Assembly: GCF_000715075.1 (NCBI RefSeq)
Contig: NC_134087.1
Span: forward strand, 190,743,276 to 190,807,275
DNA from: Nicotiana tabacum
Lineage: Eukaryota; Streptophyta; Magnoliopsida; Solanales; Solanaceae
Direction: 5' to 3'
Length of the DNA stretch: 64,000 nt
The notes under the pieces are model-generated. The model worked only from the letters and a program-made list of their open reading frames with translations. It did not search any database and was not told where the DNA came from. The stretch's first letter is position 1; every line of letters begins with the position of its first letter. Below, piece by piece: positions 1 to 10,433 of the stretch. The translations under genes were made by a program, and so were the position numbers.

Positions 1-671
1 CACCGATAAGACTCTATCATTTTATTTTATTTTCAGCTGGGGATTGGAGTGCTGCCGATATGACTCTCTCTGCTAGGGATTCTTTTCGGCTATCAATTCA
101 TTTCCGGTTCATGATCCTCTTCTCTGCTAGGGATCGGGGTGTTATGCCCGACTTCCGTTTGCATGACTTGGCACTTCTCGGATACTGATCGGGAGGTATT
201 TTATGGACATCAATATGGGTTTTCATGTATGGCTAAAGAAAAGGGGTATCAAGAGTTCAAAATAATTTTGATGAGTAAAACAGTACAACTCTTGGAATCA
301 AACTTTCTTTCCAAAATTACGAACACAAACTTCTGCCCCAGTTTTTCTTTCTTGGGGATTTTTATTTTTTGTTACACTATGACCGAGCCGTGAGGCGCCT
401 ACATATCCTTCTTTGAGGAATCAGGTCAAACGTAGTTCCCAATTCCTTTGTTTTTCTTGTGACTTTTCTTTTGTCTTTATTATCATTATTTTTCTCTTCT
501 CTTTTTCTTTCATTTTCATTACTGATTCCAAAATAGGGGTATGAAAAAATAAATAAGGCTCAAAAGGGAAGCAAAGGTTGAAGTGTTTGGATAGAAGAAA
601 GAATTGCCTCTGTTATTTCATTCTCCGATAAATGCCAAGTACAAACAAACAACAATTATAATTAAAAGAAA
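1..671 (-). other. 3' untranslated region of layer-2 element
   Basis: No gene. This is sequence downstream of the integrase stop in the minus-strand element. It contains the post-integrase copy of the dispersed motif (376-440), and a loosely repeated 'ctgctagggat' segment near 65-135. The corresponding region of the composite is 24162-26707. The 3' LTR should begin left of base 1. Confidence 0.75.
376..440 (-). repeat. Dispersed ~65-bp motif, post-integrase site (layer 2)
   Basis: On the minus strand this reads GAACTACG, then CTGATTCC, then a GGATATGTAGGC block and CGGTC. It has the same order of blocks as sites at 24346 and 38937 in the composite, and lies at the same place relative to integrase. 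Confidence 0.7.
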
Positions 672-3600
672 TCATACATAATATCTCTTAACTGCGTCAG
701 AATTGATAGCCATGTCGACGCATTTCCCTTCGATATCTGTTAAACATAAAGCGCCATTGGACAACACTCTGGTTACAATAAATGGCCCTTGCCAATTCGG
801 GGCGAACTTGCCCTTTGCCTCAGCCTGATGTGGGAGGATGCGTTTCAGCACTTGTTGGCCCACTTCAAACTTCCGGGGACGCACCTTTTTGTTGTATGCT
901 CTTGCCATTCTCTTTTGATACAACTGGCCATGACACACAGCTGCCAATCTCTTTTCATCAATCAGGTTCAACTGCTCCAAACGGGCTTTGACCCACTCGT
1001 CATCATCAATCTCAGCCTCAGCGACAATCCGAAGGGATGGAATTTCAACCTCCGCCGGTATTACTGCTTCAGTTCCGTATACCAACAAATAAGGAGTTGC
1101 ACCTACTGAAGTACGAACAGTAGTGCGATAACCCAATAATGCAAATGGTAATTTTTCATGTCATTGCCTCGAACCTTCTACCATTTTCCGAAGTATCTTC
1201 TTTATATTTTCGTTGGCTGCCTCAACTGCTCCATTTGCCTTGGGACGATATGGGGTGGAATTGCGGTGTGTAATATTAAACTGCTGACATACCTCTTTCA
1301 TCAAATTGCTGTTAAGATTAGCACCATTATCTGTGATGATCACCTTCGGGATTCCAAATCTACAGATGATATGAGGTGTGAACAAAATCTACCACTACCT
1401 TCTTGGTTACCGACTTGAAAGTTTTAGCTTCAACCCATTTAGTGAAATAATCGATGGTCACCAGAATAAACCTATGACAGTTGGTAGCTGCCAGCTCAAT
1501 AGGTCCAATGACATCCATGCCCCAGGCAACAAATGGCCATGGTGCTGACATCGTATGCAATTCTGTCGGCGGAGAATGAATCAAATCTCCCTGTATCTGA
1601 CACTGATGGTATTTTCGCACGAAATTGATACAATCACGCTCCATAGTGAGCCAATAGTACCCTGGTCGAAGAATATTCTTCGCCAATACATATCCGCTTA
1701 TATGTGGCCCACAAACTCCAGCATGTACCTCTGTCATAACTGTCGTGGCTTGACTATCATCTATACATCTCAGCAATCCCAAATCTGGGGTTCTTTTGTA
1801 CAACACTCCTCCACTGAGGAAGAATCCATTTGCCAATCGCCGAATGGCTCTCTTTTGATCTCTGGTGGCCTGCTCCGGGTATATCCCCATCCTGAGGTAT
1901 TCCTTGACATCATAAAACCATGGTTCTCCATCCATTTCTTCCTCTATCATGTTACAATAAGCATGTTGATCACGAACCTGAATATGCAATGGGTCAACAT
2001 GAATTTTGTCTGGGTGGTGCAACATCGATGCTAAAGTGGCCAAAGCATCGGCAACCTCATTGTGAACTCTTGGGATGTGTCTGAACTCCACTGATCGAAA
2101 TTGCTTGCTCAGATCGTGCAAATATTGTCGATATGGTATGCGCTTCAAATCCTTTGTTTCCCATTCACCCTGAATCTGATGCACCAGGAGGTCTGAGTCT
2201 CCCAAGACCAAGACGTCCTAGACATCCATGTCTGCAGCTAACCTTAAACCCAAAATGCATGCCTCATATTCAGCCATGTTATTGGTACAATAGAAACGTA
2301 GATGTGCCGTAACAGGATAATGATGTCTTGTTTTAGAAATAAGTACCGCTCCTATTCTAACTCCTTTCGCATTTGCGGCTCCATCAAAGAAGAGCTTCCA
2401 ACCTAGTTCCTCAGATAATTACAACTCATCTACAAGCATTACTTCTTCATCAGAAAAATACGTCCTCAAGGGCTCGTATTCTTCATCAACAGGATTCTCG
2501 GCCAAGTGATCAGCCAATGTTTGGGTCTTCATGTTCGTCCTCATCACATAGACGATGTCAAACTCCGTGAGCAATATTTGCCAATTCGCTAACCTCCCTG
2601 TGGGCATAGGCTTCTGGAAAATATACTTCAGTGGATCCAAGCGTGAAATGAGATAAGTAGTATATGATGACAGATAATGCTTCAATTTCTGGGCCACCCA
2701 AGTTAGGGTGCAACATGTCCTCTCGAGTTGAGTGTACTTAACCTCATAGCCTGTAAACTTCTTGTTGAGATAATAGATAACTTGATCATTCCTTCTTGTA
2801 ATGTCGTATTGCCCCAGTACGCAGCCAAACGAATTCTCCAGGACCGTTAGATAAAGAATTAACGGTCTCTTCGGCTCAGGTGGAACCAACACAGGTGGAT
2901 TTGATAAATATCCTTTGATTTGGTCAAATGCCTCCTGACATTTTGTCGTCCATTCTACCGCGACATCTTTCTTCAGTAGCCGAAAAATGGGTTCACAAGT
3001 TGCTGTGAGTTGATCGATAAACCTGCTGATATAATTCAACCTTCCCAACAGACTCATTACTTCTGTCTTGTTCTTTGGCGGTGGCAAATCTTGGATGGAT
3101 TTGATCTTCGACGGGTCCAACTCAATGCCTCGTCGGGTGACGATGAATCCCAATAGCTTTCCAGATGGAATACCAAATGCACATTTGGTTGGGTTGAGCT
3201 TAATATTGTACCTTCGAAGTCTTTGGAAAAACTTTCTTAGGTCTGCTACGTGGTCTTCCTAATGCTTGGATTTTATGATCACATCGTCCACGTATACCTC
3301 AATCTCTTTGTGTATCATGTCATGAAACACAGTAGTCATTGCTCTCGTATACGTTGCCCCAGTATTATTCAAACCAAATGGCATTACCCGGTAGCAATAA
3401 GTCCCCCACGGCGTAATGAAAGGCGTCTTTTCTGCGTCTTCTTCACCCATCAGAATCGGATGATACCCCGCATAGCAATCTACAAAAGACCCGATCTCGC
3501 GTCCGACACAGTTATCGATCAAGATATGGATATTGGGTAACGGAAAGTTATCCTTTGGGCTTGACCTGTTCAAATTGTGGTAATCGACACACACTCTGAT

Positions 3601-4150
3601 CTTCCCATCTTTCTTCGGTACTGGCACCACATTAGCCAACCAATCAGGATATCGAGTGACCCGAATAACCTTTGCCTGCAGCTGCTTGGTTACTTCTTCT
3701 TTAATCTTCACACTCATATTTGTCTTGAACTTCCTCAATTTCTACTTGACGGGAGGGCATGCCGGGTCAGTGGGCAATTTATGAACCACAAAATCAGTGC
3801 TTAATCCCGGTATGTCATCGTAAGACCATGCAAAAATGTCTTTGAATTCAATAAGTGCTTTGACTAGTTCTTCCCTAATATTTGGTTCAATTTGGATGCT
3901 TATTTTAGTTTCCCTGATATCGTCTGCATCCCCTAAATTGATGGCTTCTGTGTCATTTAAGTTGGGCTTGGGTTTTTCTTCGAACTGGCTTAATTCTCTG
4001 TTTATCTCTTCAAAGGCTTCATCCTCATCGTATTCCGATTCATCATCATAATCGACCTCTTGTACAATTAGTTCGGAATCAGATTGATTTTTTAGACTAG
4101 GTTGAAGATCCGTTGTGCATGCCATGTCATTAGAACCAGTATGAAGAGAA
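672..4150 (-). pseudogene. Layer-2 pol pseudogene: RT, two RNase H domains, integrase
   Basis: This decayed polymerase region reads leftwards from the inferred intron acceptor at 4151. The reverse transcriptase active site YVDD is at 3283-3294. A gypsy RNase H with the connection region follows (about 2470-2900), then a second, archaeal-type RNase H (about 2000-2440, with the GDSDLLVHQ and ADALATLAS motifs). Integrase covers about 672-1800, with its HHCC zinc region and a TDNGANLNSN motif. Breaks against the composite are CAG-to-TAG stops near 3742 and 3260, stops near 2418 and 2218, a one-base deletion near 1385, and a TGG-to-TGA stop near 1158. In life it would make cDNA and integrate it in the nucleus. 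The exon start retains Gln where both composite copies have TAA. Non-functional here. Confidence 0.92.
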
Positions 4151-4334
4151 CTGTTCAGAAAGAGAAAAGAAGAAAACAGAATTAAAACAAAATAAAGAGA
4201 GAAAACTTTCACTTTATTAAACTGCGGGATAACAGAGTTTCACACTTTTGCCTAATACAAAAAATAAAATAAAAACTGGATTACAACTCTGGAATAATCC
4301 AGAAAACAAGAAAGAAAAATCCAGAGCCTACTAC
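4151..4334 (-). other. Putative intron between pro and pol (layer 2)
   Basis: The donor GTAG at 4334-4331 directly follows ..GGAGTCTTG, and the acceptor CTGAACAG ends at 4151. The length is 184 nt, with a pyrimidine-rich stretch before the acceptor. Removing it puts the pro frame in phase with the pol frame. Both splice sites match the positions of the 182-nt intron in the composite, although the intron bodies differ. Splicing is inferred, not shown. Confidence 0.7.
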
Positions 4335-7300
4335 CAAGACTCCCTCCGGGTAGGAAGAGGAGTAGCCGTCCAATTGTTGATATTGGCCCTAGGCCTCACA
4401 AATTGTATATCCACCCTACTGGACCTTTTCTCCAGCTTCTATCACATTGACGTCGGCGAACAGCCTTTCAAAGCCCTTCAAATCTTCATCTAGCCCGATC
4501 AGTGGTCCGAGAACTTTCGGGACCGACGACCCTCTGATACCTGCTCGGACAAATGATCTGGATAGGTGCGGGATTGGCTTGGGAAGGACCCAGACTCTTT
4601 TCTTCAACTTGCGGGCCCGTCTCACATCCGCCGCTGTAGGCTTAAATCCCAGCCCAAAAGTATCCAGGTTCTTGGGCAAAGAAACTGGCTGGACAATACC
4701 CTACAGATCAACCCCCAAACCTTTTCCTGGTACAAATCCGCTGTTTAACATTTCCGAGGCTATCATGAAGACCGCAGCTGCGATTCTGGGAAGTGGAAGG
4801 CCCCCGCCCTCAGGAATTTTGTCCACTGAGACTGCATCAAAAACCTGATAAACCTATGGGCCCTTGTCATCGTCTGTTTCTATGAAGGGAACAATGGCAT
4901 CACTAACGGCGCCCGTACCATCATCCCCGTGTACCACAATCTCTTGTCTATCCCATTCAAATTAGACCATCTGATGCAGTGTAGAAGGCATTGCTATGGC
5001 TGCGTGGATCCAGGGTCGCCCCAACAGAAGATTATACGACACCGCCACATCTATCACTTGAAATTCCATGGTGAACTCGACCGGACCAATTGTCAATTCT
5101 AGTATGATATCACCCACTGTGTTAGTACCACCCCCATCAAAACCTCAGATGCAGACGATGTTCTTGCGAATCCTATCATCATCAACTTTTAGTTTGTTTA
5201 GAGTGGCCAAAGGACAGATATTGGCACTGGACCCATTATCAATTAGTACTCGAGTGACCACCGAGTCTTCGCATTTCGCAGTCAAATAGAGTGCTTTGTT
5301 GTGTTCTGTACCCTCTACTGGCAACTCATCGTCAGAAAATGTTAGTCGGTTTACCTCAAAGATTTTATGCACTATTTTCTCCAAATGGTTCACTGAGATC
5401 TTGTCCGGAACATGGGCTTCGTTCAGAATCTTCATTAATGCCCGACAATGATCGCTTGAATGGATCAACAAGGATAGCAGCAAAATCTGGGCCGGGGTCT
5501 TCCTCAACTGCTCTACAATGGAGTAGTCTTGTGCCTTCATCTTCTTCAAAAACTCCTCTGCTTCTTCCTCCGTCACTGGCTTCTTTATTGTTATAGGATT
5601 GGCCCTTCTCAATTCTGCGGGAGCAAAACACCTTCCCGAACGAGTTAACCTCTGGGCCTCGCATACTTTTTCCACAACCTTCTTCCCCTTATGCATCACT
5701 GTCACTTGACTGTAGCTCCAGGGCACAGCTTTCTCACTTGTTATCGGCAACTGCATTACTGGCATGATAACAACTGGTTCTATGCGGGCCCCCTTCACAA
5801 CCAACACTGGTGTGTTTGGTACTCCCTGCAGCACTACCTTGACCAGCTTTGGCTTCTTCGCAACAACAGACGAACCTTTCCCCATTACCACAACTGGCTT
5901 GCCATCTACCCTTCCGAACTGTACCACTGCCTTTCCACTGGTCAGCTTTTCGTTTGGACTGGAACGAATCATCATTACCGTTTGTGAGGGTTTCTTGGGC
6001 TCCCCTCCTTCGTGCACCAGTTCGATCATGTGGGCCTCATGGTGCACCAGCAACGGGTTCTCATTGATGTTGGGTGCCTCTGGTGCCTGAACCTCGATCC
6101 TATTTGTGTCAATAAGATCTTGTACGGCAGTCTTCAACTTCCAGCACTTCTCAGTATCATGCCCGGGAGCCCCCGAACGATATTCAAAGCTTATCGAGTG
6201 GTCCAGATTTTTGGGAAGGGGATTTGGCAATTTGGGCTCAATAGGCCTAATTGCCTCAATTTTTGGAACAGAGTAGTATAGGTTTCTCCCAGTGGAGTGA
6301 ATGATCTCTGCCTGTGCACCCTTTCATTCCTGAAAGCCTGATTTCCGCTGAAGCTTGGCCCTGAAGGATTCCTGTATGCCCTTGGTGGTGGATATGTGCT
6401 TTGCGGAGGTGGGTATGTGTTTTGTGGGGGTGGATATGTATTCTGGGGAAATGGCGCATGCCATTGTGGACGAGCCGGAGGCTGGGTGTAAGTTTGGGCG
6501 TGATGGACGGAGAAATGTGGCTCTTGTGGTGGATAATAGGGCTGTGGAGGGTCGTATGGAGTGTGTGGGTAATTTGGGTGATAAGGTATGGGTTGGTAGT
6601 AAGGGGAAGGACCTCTAGATCTGGACCAAGTACCTGCTTCGACTGTTGCAACCTCATCTCTTTTCTTTTTCCCGAGCGCACCTCCCATGCCGCTTTGGAT
6701 AGCCTGAGTTGTGGCCTTGATTGTCGAATAGCTCATTATCTTGTTGGACCTGAGACCCTCTTCAACCATACCGCCCATTTTTACTACTTCGTTGAAAGAT
6801 TTACCAATTGATGTCACCAGGTGACCAAAGTAAGTTGGCTCCAAAGTTTGTAAGAAGTAGTCCACCATTTCACCTTCCCTCATTGGTGGATCGACTCTTG
6901 CTGTTTGTTCTCTCCAACGGAATCTGAATTCCCTGAAGCTCTCTTCAGGCTTTTTCTCAAGTTTCAACAGTGTGAGATGGTTAGGGACGATCTCAAGGTT
7001 ATACTGGAAGTGACCTGCAAATGCTTGTGCTAGATCTTCCCATGTATACCACCTGCTAGGATCCTACCTCGTGTACCATTCCAGTGCGGACCCGTTAAAA
7101 TTTGACCAAAATAAGCTATTAGCAGCTCATCCTTTCCAACTGCCCCTCTCATCTTACTACAGAAACCTCGTAGATGTGCCATGGGATCACCATGTCCCTC
7201 ATATAGATCAAACTTTGGCATCTTAAAACCTGTTGGCAATTGAACATCGTGGAAGGGACACAGATCTTTATAGGCCACACTAACTTGGCTGCCCAATCCA

Positions 7301-7824
7301 TGCATATTCCTGAAGGACTGCTCCAGGCTTTTCACTTTACGAAGCACTTCGTCCTGCTCCGGATTCTTAGCCGGCCTCTCAGTTTCCGCCGGGAGCTGAA
7401 GGTAAGGGGTGTAAGTGTATGGATAAGGTGTTTTGAAGGTGAGTTCGGGAGGATATTATTGGTTGTCGTGAACCTGAAACACTGGTTCATCGGATGATTT
7501 TTGCAATGTGGCGGGCGGAGGTGCCATGAAAACAGGAACAGTTGTTGGAGGAGGGTTTTGTTTGGGTGGTAGAGCTTGGGGATTACAGGAAGTTTCCCCT
7601 TGATAGTATTGGGCAATGGGGAAGCTCGTTGATGGACCAGTGGGAGGGTGTTCTGGAGTCCGAGCCGGTGATAGGGTAGGAGTAGGGGGAAGTATTGGTG
7701 ATGTTTGTCCCCTAGCCCAAGCTAGGTGCATCCCAGCTATCTCTTATCTCAACCTGTCTACTTCCTCCTTCATCATTTGCATCTCCGTCTTTTCCTCCTC
7801 AACACTTTTGTTCGAACCAGACAT
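4335..7824 (-). pseudogene. Layer-2 gag-pro pseudogene
   Basis: The start is the ATG at 7824, whose context (AAAAGTATGTCT) matches the composite gag start. It reads leftwards through a proline-rich N-terminal region (about 7450-7730), a retrotransposon gag domain (about 6750-7230, with GHGDPMAHLRGFCSKM), a knuckle region near 6170-6200, a long linker, the protease (DNGSSAN near 5240, then a decayed flap and ILG region near 5000-5160) and a short G-patch-like tail before the intron. The stop codon overlaps the donor, as in the composite. Damage includes a TAA about 27 codons in, several stops and frameshifts, and loss of two knuckle cysteines (reads FEYRSGAPGHD). Gag would form the particle and protease would mature it. 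Confidence 0.88.
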
Positions 7825-8343
7825 ACTTTTCGGAATGGGCCCTTTAGATCTTGTGTGGTAATGGTAATCTGGCAGAACGTTCTAACGAGCTAACCATTTC
7901 GAAATCTCTGGTATCAACAACAAACTTGTTAGCGTTAGAGTTTAACACATATTGCAATTTCATGTTGGGGATGCAATGTTCCTAAGCAGTTTAACCATTT
8001 CTATCATGTCTTTGTTCTGACTGCATGCGTCATTCCAACTTCTTTTAAGTGCCTCCAAACTTTCCTTTTTTAGTGGTGGTCGAATCTTATGTGGATTGCC
8101 TACGTATCATGTCCCCGCATGAATCAGACCGTGCGTAGTTCTGACACATAAATGTGAAAGTAAATTTTGGGAATTTTCCATTTTCTTTACTGAAACATTA
8201 TAATACAAACTAGACATTTTTTGGAAAGGAGAACAAACCCGAAGTAAAACCAATTACGGACTAAAAAAAACTACTGACATATTTTGATGCAAAAGAGAAT
8301 ATACAGACAGACAACAGACTCTAAAACAAAATACTAACTCGAA
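7825..8343 (-). other. ORF1-gag spacer of layer-2 element
   Basis: Untranslated spacer between the ORF1 stop and the gag ATG. It holds the post-ORF1 copy of the dispersed motif and, about 110 nt upstream of gag, an AACAAGTTTGTTG..CAG stretch aligned with a possible splice acceptor in the composite. No gene seen. Confidence 0.65.
8071..8145 (-). repeat. Dispersed motif, post-ORF1 site (layer 2)
   Basis: The minus strand reads AGAACTACGCACGGTCTGATTC..ATGATACGTAGGCAATC..GATTCGACCACC in blocks. It is very close to the composite site at 16700. Confidence 0.75.
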
Positions 8344-9036
8344 CTATGAATACATTAAAACTCCAAAAGATGGTGCCCGCGAGGCATCGTTCGGCCTTGC
8401 CGCGGGCTTAGGTGCGAGATCCCTTTCAAGTTGCTCCAGTTCGTACATTGTTCGCTTGACGAAAATCATTACTGCTGACAAGAAAGTAGTGTGGGTCATG
8501 TCTTCACACATTCGGCATCTCCTAATGATGGCATGGGCAATAGTCCCAATCTTGTTCCTGGTTCGACCTTTTTCTATGAGCAGGTGCCTTATCTGATCAC
8601 TACAGCCCCCCAAAACCTGAGAATCCTAGAGATGTTGCCTTTGCAGCTGTCGTATTTCATCTTCCATTCGAGCCAGTAAATCGTAATAGTGTCCACTTTT
8701 GATTTCATAATCTTCAGCTTGCTTAGCTGCCTTGTCCTTGAGGGTAGTCTATTTCCCTTTTAGACTGACAATGGTCTTTTCATAATCTTTCCTTGCCTAC
8801 TGTAGGTACTGTGTGCGCTCTATCGTTCTCTTTTCCCATTGTACCTGGAGTTGTGCTATGGTACCCTCAGATTTCTTCAAATCATCCCGGCACTCACCGA
8901 TTTCCTTCTTTAGTCCGTTAATCAATCTTTCATCCAACCGACTCCTTTGCTGATTGTCAGTATCTATCCTCATTTGTCGGATCTGAGCCTTGAGAGCCTC
9001 ATTTTCTTGGGCCGATTTGTTCTTTTTTCACTGATC
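8344..9036 (-). pseudogene. Layer-2 ORF1, C-terminal coiled-coil part, broken
   Basis: The reading runs leftwards from the composite insertion point. The translation is rich in Glu, Lys, Gln and Arg heptads (for example DDLKKSEGTIAQLQ) and then a C-terminal segment ending at 8344. It corresponds by position and character to the C-terminal half of ORF1 in the composite (about 15700-16531). Stops and frameshifts interrupt it near 8614-8760. The adjoining part lies across the insertion at 45950-46051. The N-terminal half of ORF1 is absent from this element. Confidence 0.75.
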
Positions 9037-9041
9037 GGCGT
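9037..9041. repeat. Target-site duplication, left (GGCGT)
   Basis: GGCGT lies immediately before the first LTR and recurs immediately after the last LTR at 45945-45949. No such duplication flanks the middle LTR. Confidence 0.95.
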
Positions 9042-9523
9042 TGTGAGCACGTGATTTTTGCCTTACGAAAAACTACTCCAAAATAAATCAAAAAAATAAA
9101 ATAAATTTCTTTTACTGTGTAATTTTTGAATTTGCGTGGTGTTAAATATTTGTGTTATGTTCATAAATGTTTACTTCGTCATAATGAAATGAAAATTAAA
9201 ATAAAATACATGTTGCATGCATATAGGATTTAATTATGCATTTGAAAGATAATTTAAATAAAATCACAAAAAATATGCATTCGTTCTATTTTAAATGTGT
9301 CAATGTTTTATCTACGTGTTAATGGTTATTAAAAGATAATTAGTATTATTGTAATGATAATTTTGTTTTTATAATTTTTGATTAGGATTTTATTAATTAA
9401 TAATAAAATAAAAATATAAGTTAGAATATGAAAATCGGACCTGGATTAAAATCCAGGCCCAAACGAAATGAATCCCACAGCCCAATCCAACATCCCCCTG
9501 TCCGGTCCAATTCGAACAAGACT

Positions 9524-9742
9524 AAACGACGTCGCATGAGGTACTTCAAATCTGAGCCGTTGATTCATTGCAATCAAACGGTCCAGTTCAGCCCTTGCAT
9601 AAATAAAACGACGACGTTTAGGGCAACTAGATCTGAACCGTTCATCCATTTTGATCCCACGGTCTTAAAAAACTCACTCAAACCCGATCCATTTCAACCC
9701 CGGGTTGACCCTTTCCCCAACTTAAATCAAACGATGTCGTTT
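9524..9742 (+). promoter_or_regulatory. Cluster of ACGT-core palindromes in U3 of LTR1
   Basis: AAACGACGTCG at 9524-9534, AAACGACGACGTTT at 9606-9619 and AAACGATGTCGTTT at 9729-9742 lie upstream of the TATA box, interleaved with CCGTTGAT / AACGG elements that resemble MYB cores. The diverged layer-2 LTR keeps the same type of motif at 50983-50996 and 51117-51131. A role as enhancer is inferred. Confidence 0.55.
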
Positions 9743-9811
9743 TGATAAGTGGATTGATCCTGGCCCTTCATCTTACTTGATCGGACGGACAATATCAATC
9801 CACCCCACCCC

Positions 9812-9818
9812 TATATAA
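9812..9818 (+). promoter_or_regulatory. TATA box of LTR1
   Basis: CCTATATAAGTCCC is a good plant TATA context, so transcription should start near 9840-9850. The same box is at 27478-27484 in LTR2 and 42104-42110 in LTR3. Confidence 0.75.
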
Positions 9819-10387
9819 GTCCCAAGCCCTACCCCGGCCCCAAACTAAGCACCCCCCCCTACACTGTTCATCATCGTCCCCCAAACCCCCACTCCTAACC
9901 CTAGCCGCCCTTGGATCCCACCGCCTGAAACCCGGCGGCATCAACGCCGCCGGTCACCAAAATAACACCCTAGAACCCCCTGAACCTCCTCTATCCGAAT
10001 ATGTTAGCCGTTTGGCTCGAATCTTCCAGAAGGTTCTCGAATCTTCATTTGAAGATTCGAGCCAAACTTAGATCTAAACCAACCAGCCCCAAATTAACAC
10101 CATGGCTTCCCCTAACTACCCTCGTTGTGGATCTGGTGTTGGTTTGGTTCGAATCGCCTCAGAACTCTTCGAATCTTCTTTTGAAGGTTCGAATCATATC
10201 TGAACTCACTCAGATTCTTTCCAAACTAACACCAAACGACCCCTAGGCCTCCCTCACCCTTGTGTCATCTTTGGTTCCCTTCGAATCTGCCTAGAAGTGT
10301 TCAAATTTAGGATCCAAGAATCAGAAAATCCTAAAAATACCAAACTTTTGGATTCCGTTCAGGTTGAATAAAGATTGAGGTTTAATC

Positions 10388-10433
10388 GACCTTAGTCGAA
10401 GTATTTTCAGTGGAAAATACTTCGACTAAGGTC
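10388..10433 (+). repeat. Perfect 21-bp inverted repeat, 4-nt loop, in LTR1 leader
   Basis: The arms at 10388-10408 and 10413-10433 are exact reverse complements, with loop AGTG. The hairpin lies about 0.55 kb downstream of the TATA box, so it would be present in the RNA. It is repeated at 28058-28103 (LTR2) and 42687-42732 (LTR3), and a near-perfect homologue is in the layer-2 LTR (50430-50474). Confidence 0.9.

Noticed and set aside
9428..9745. 105-residue frame repeated in all three LTRs (also 27094-27411, 41720-42037)
   Set aside because: It lies in U3 upstream of TATA and is conserved only because the LTRs are nearly identical; no domain, and it overlaps regulatory palindromes.
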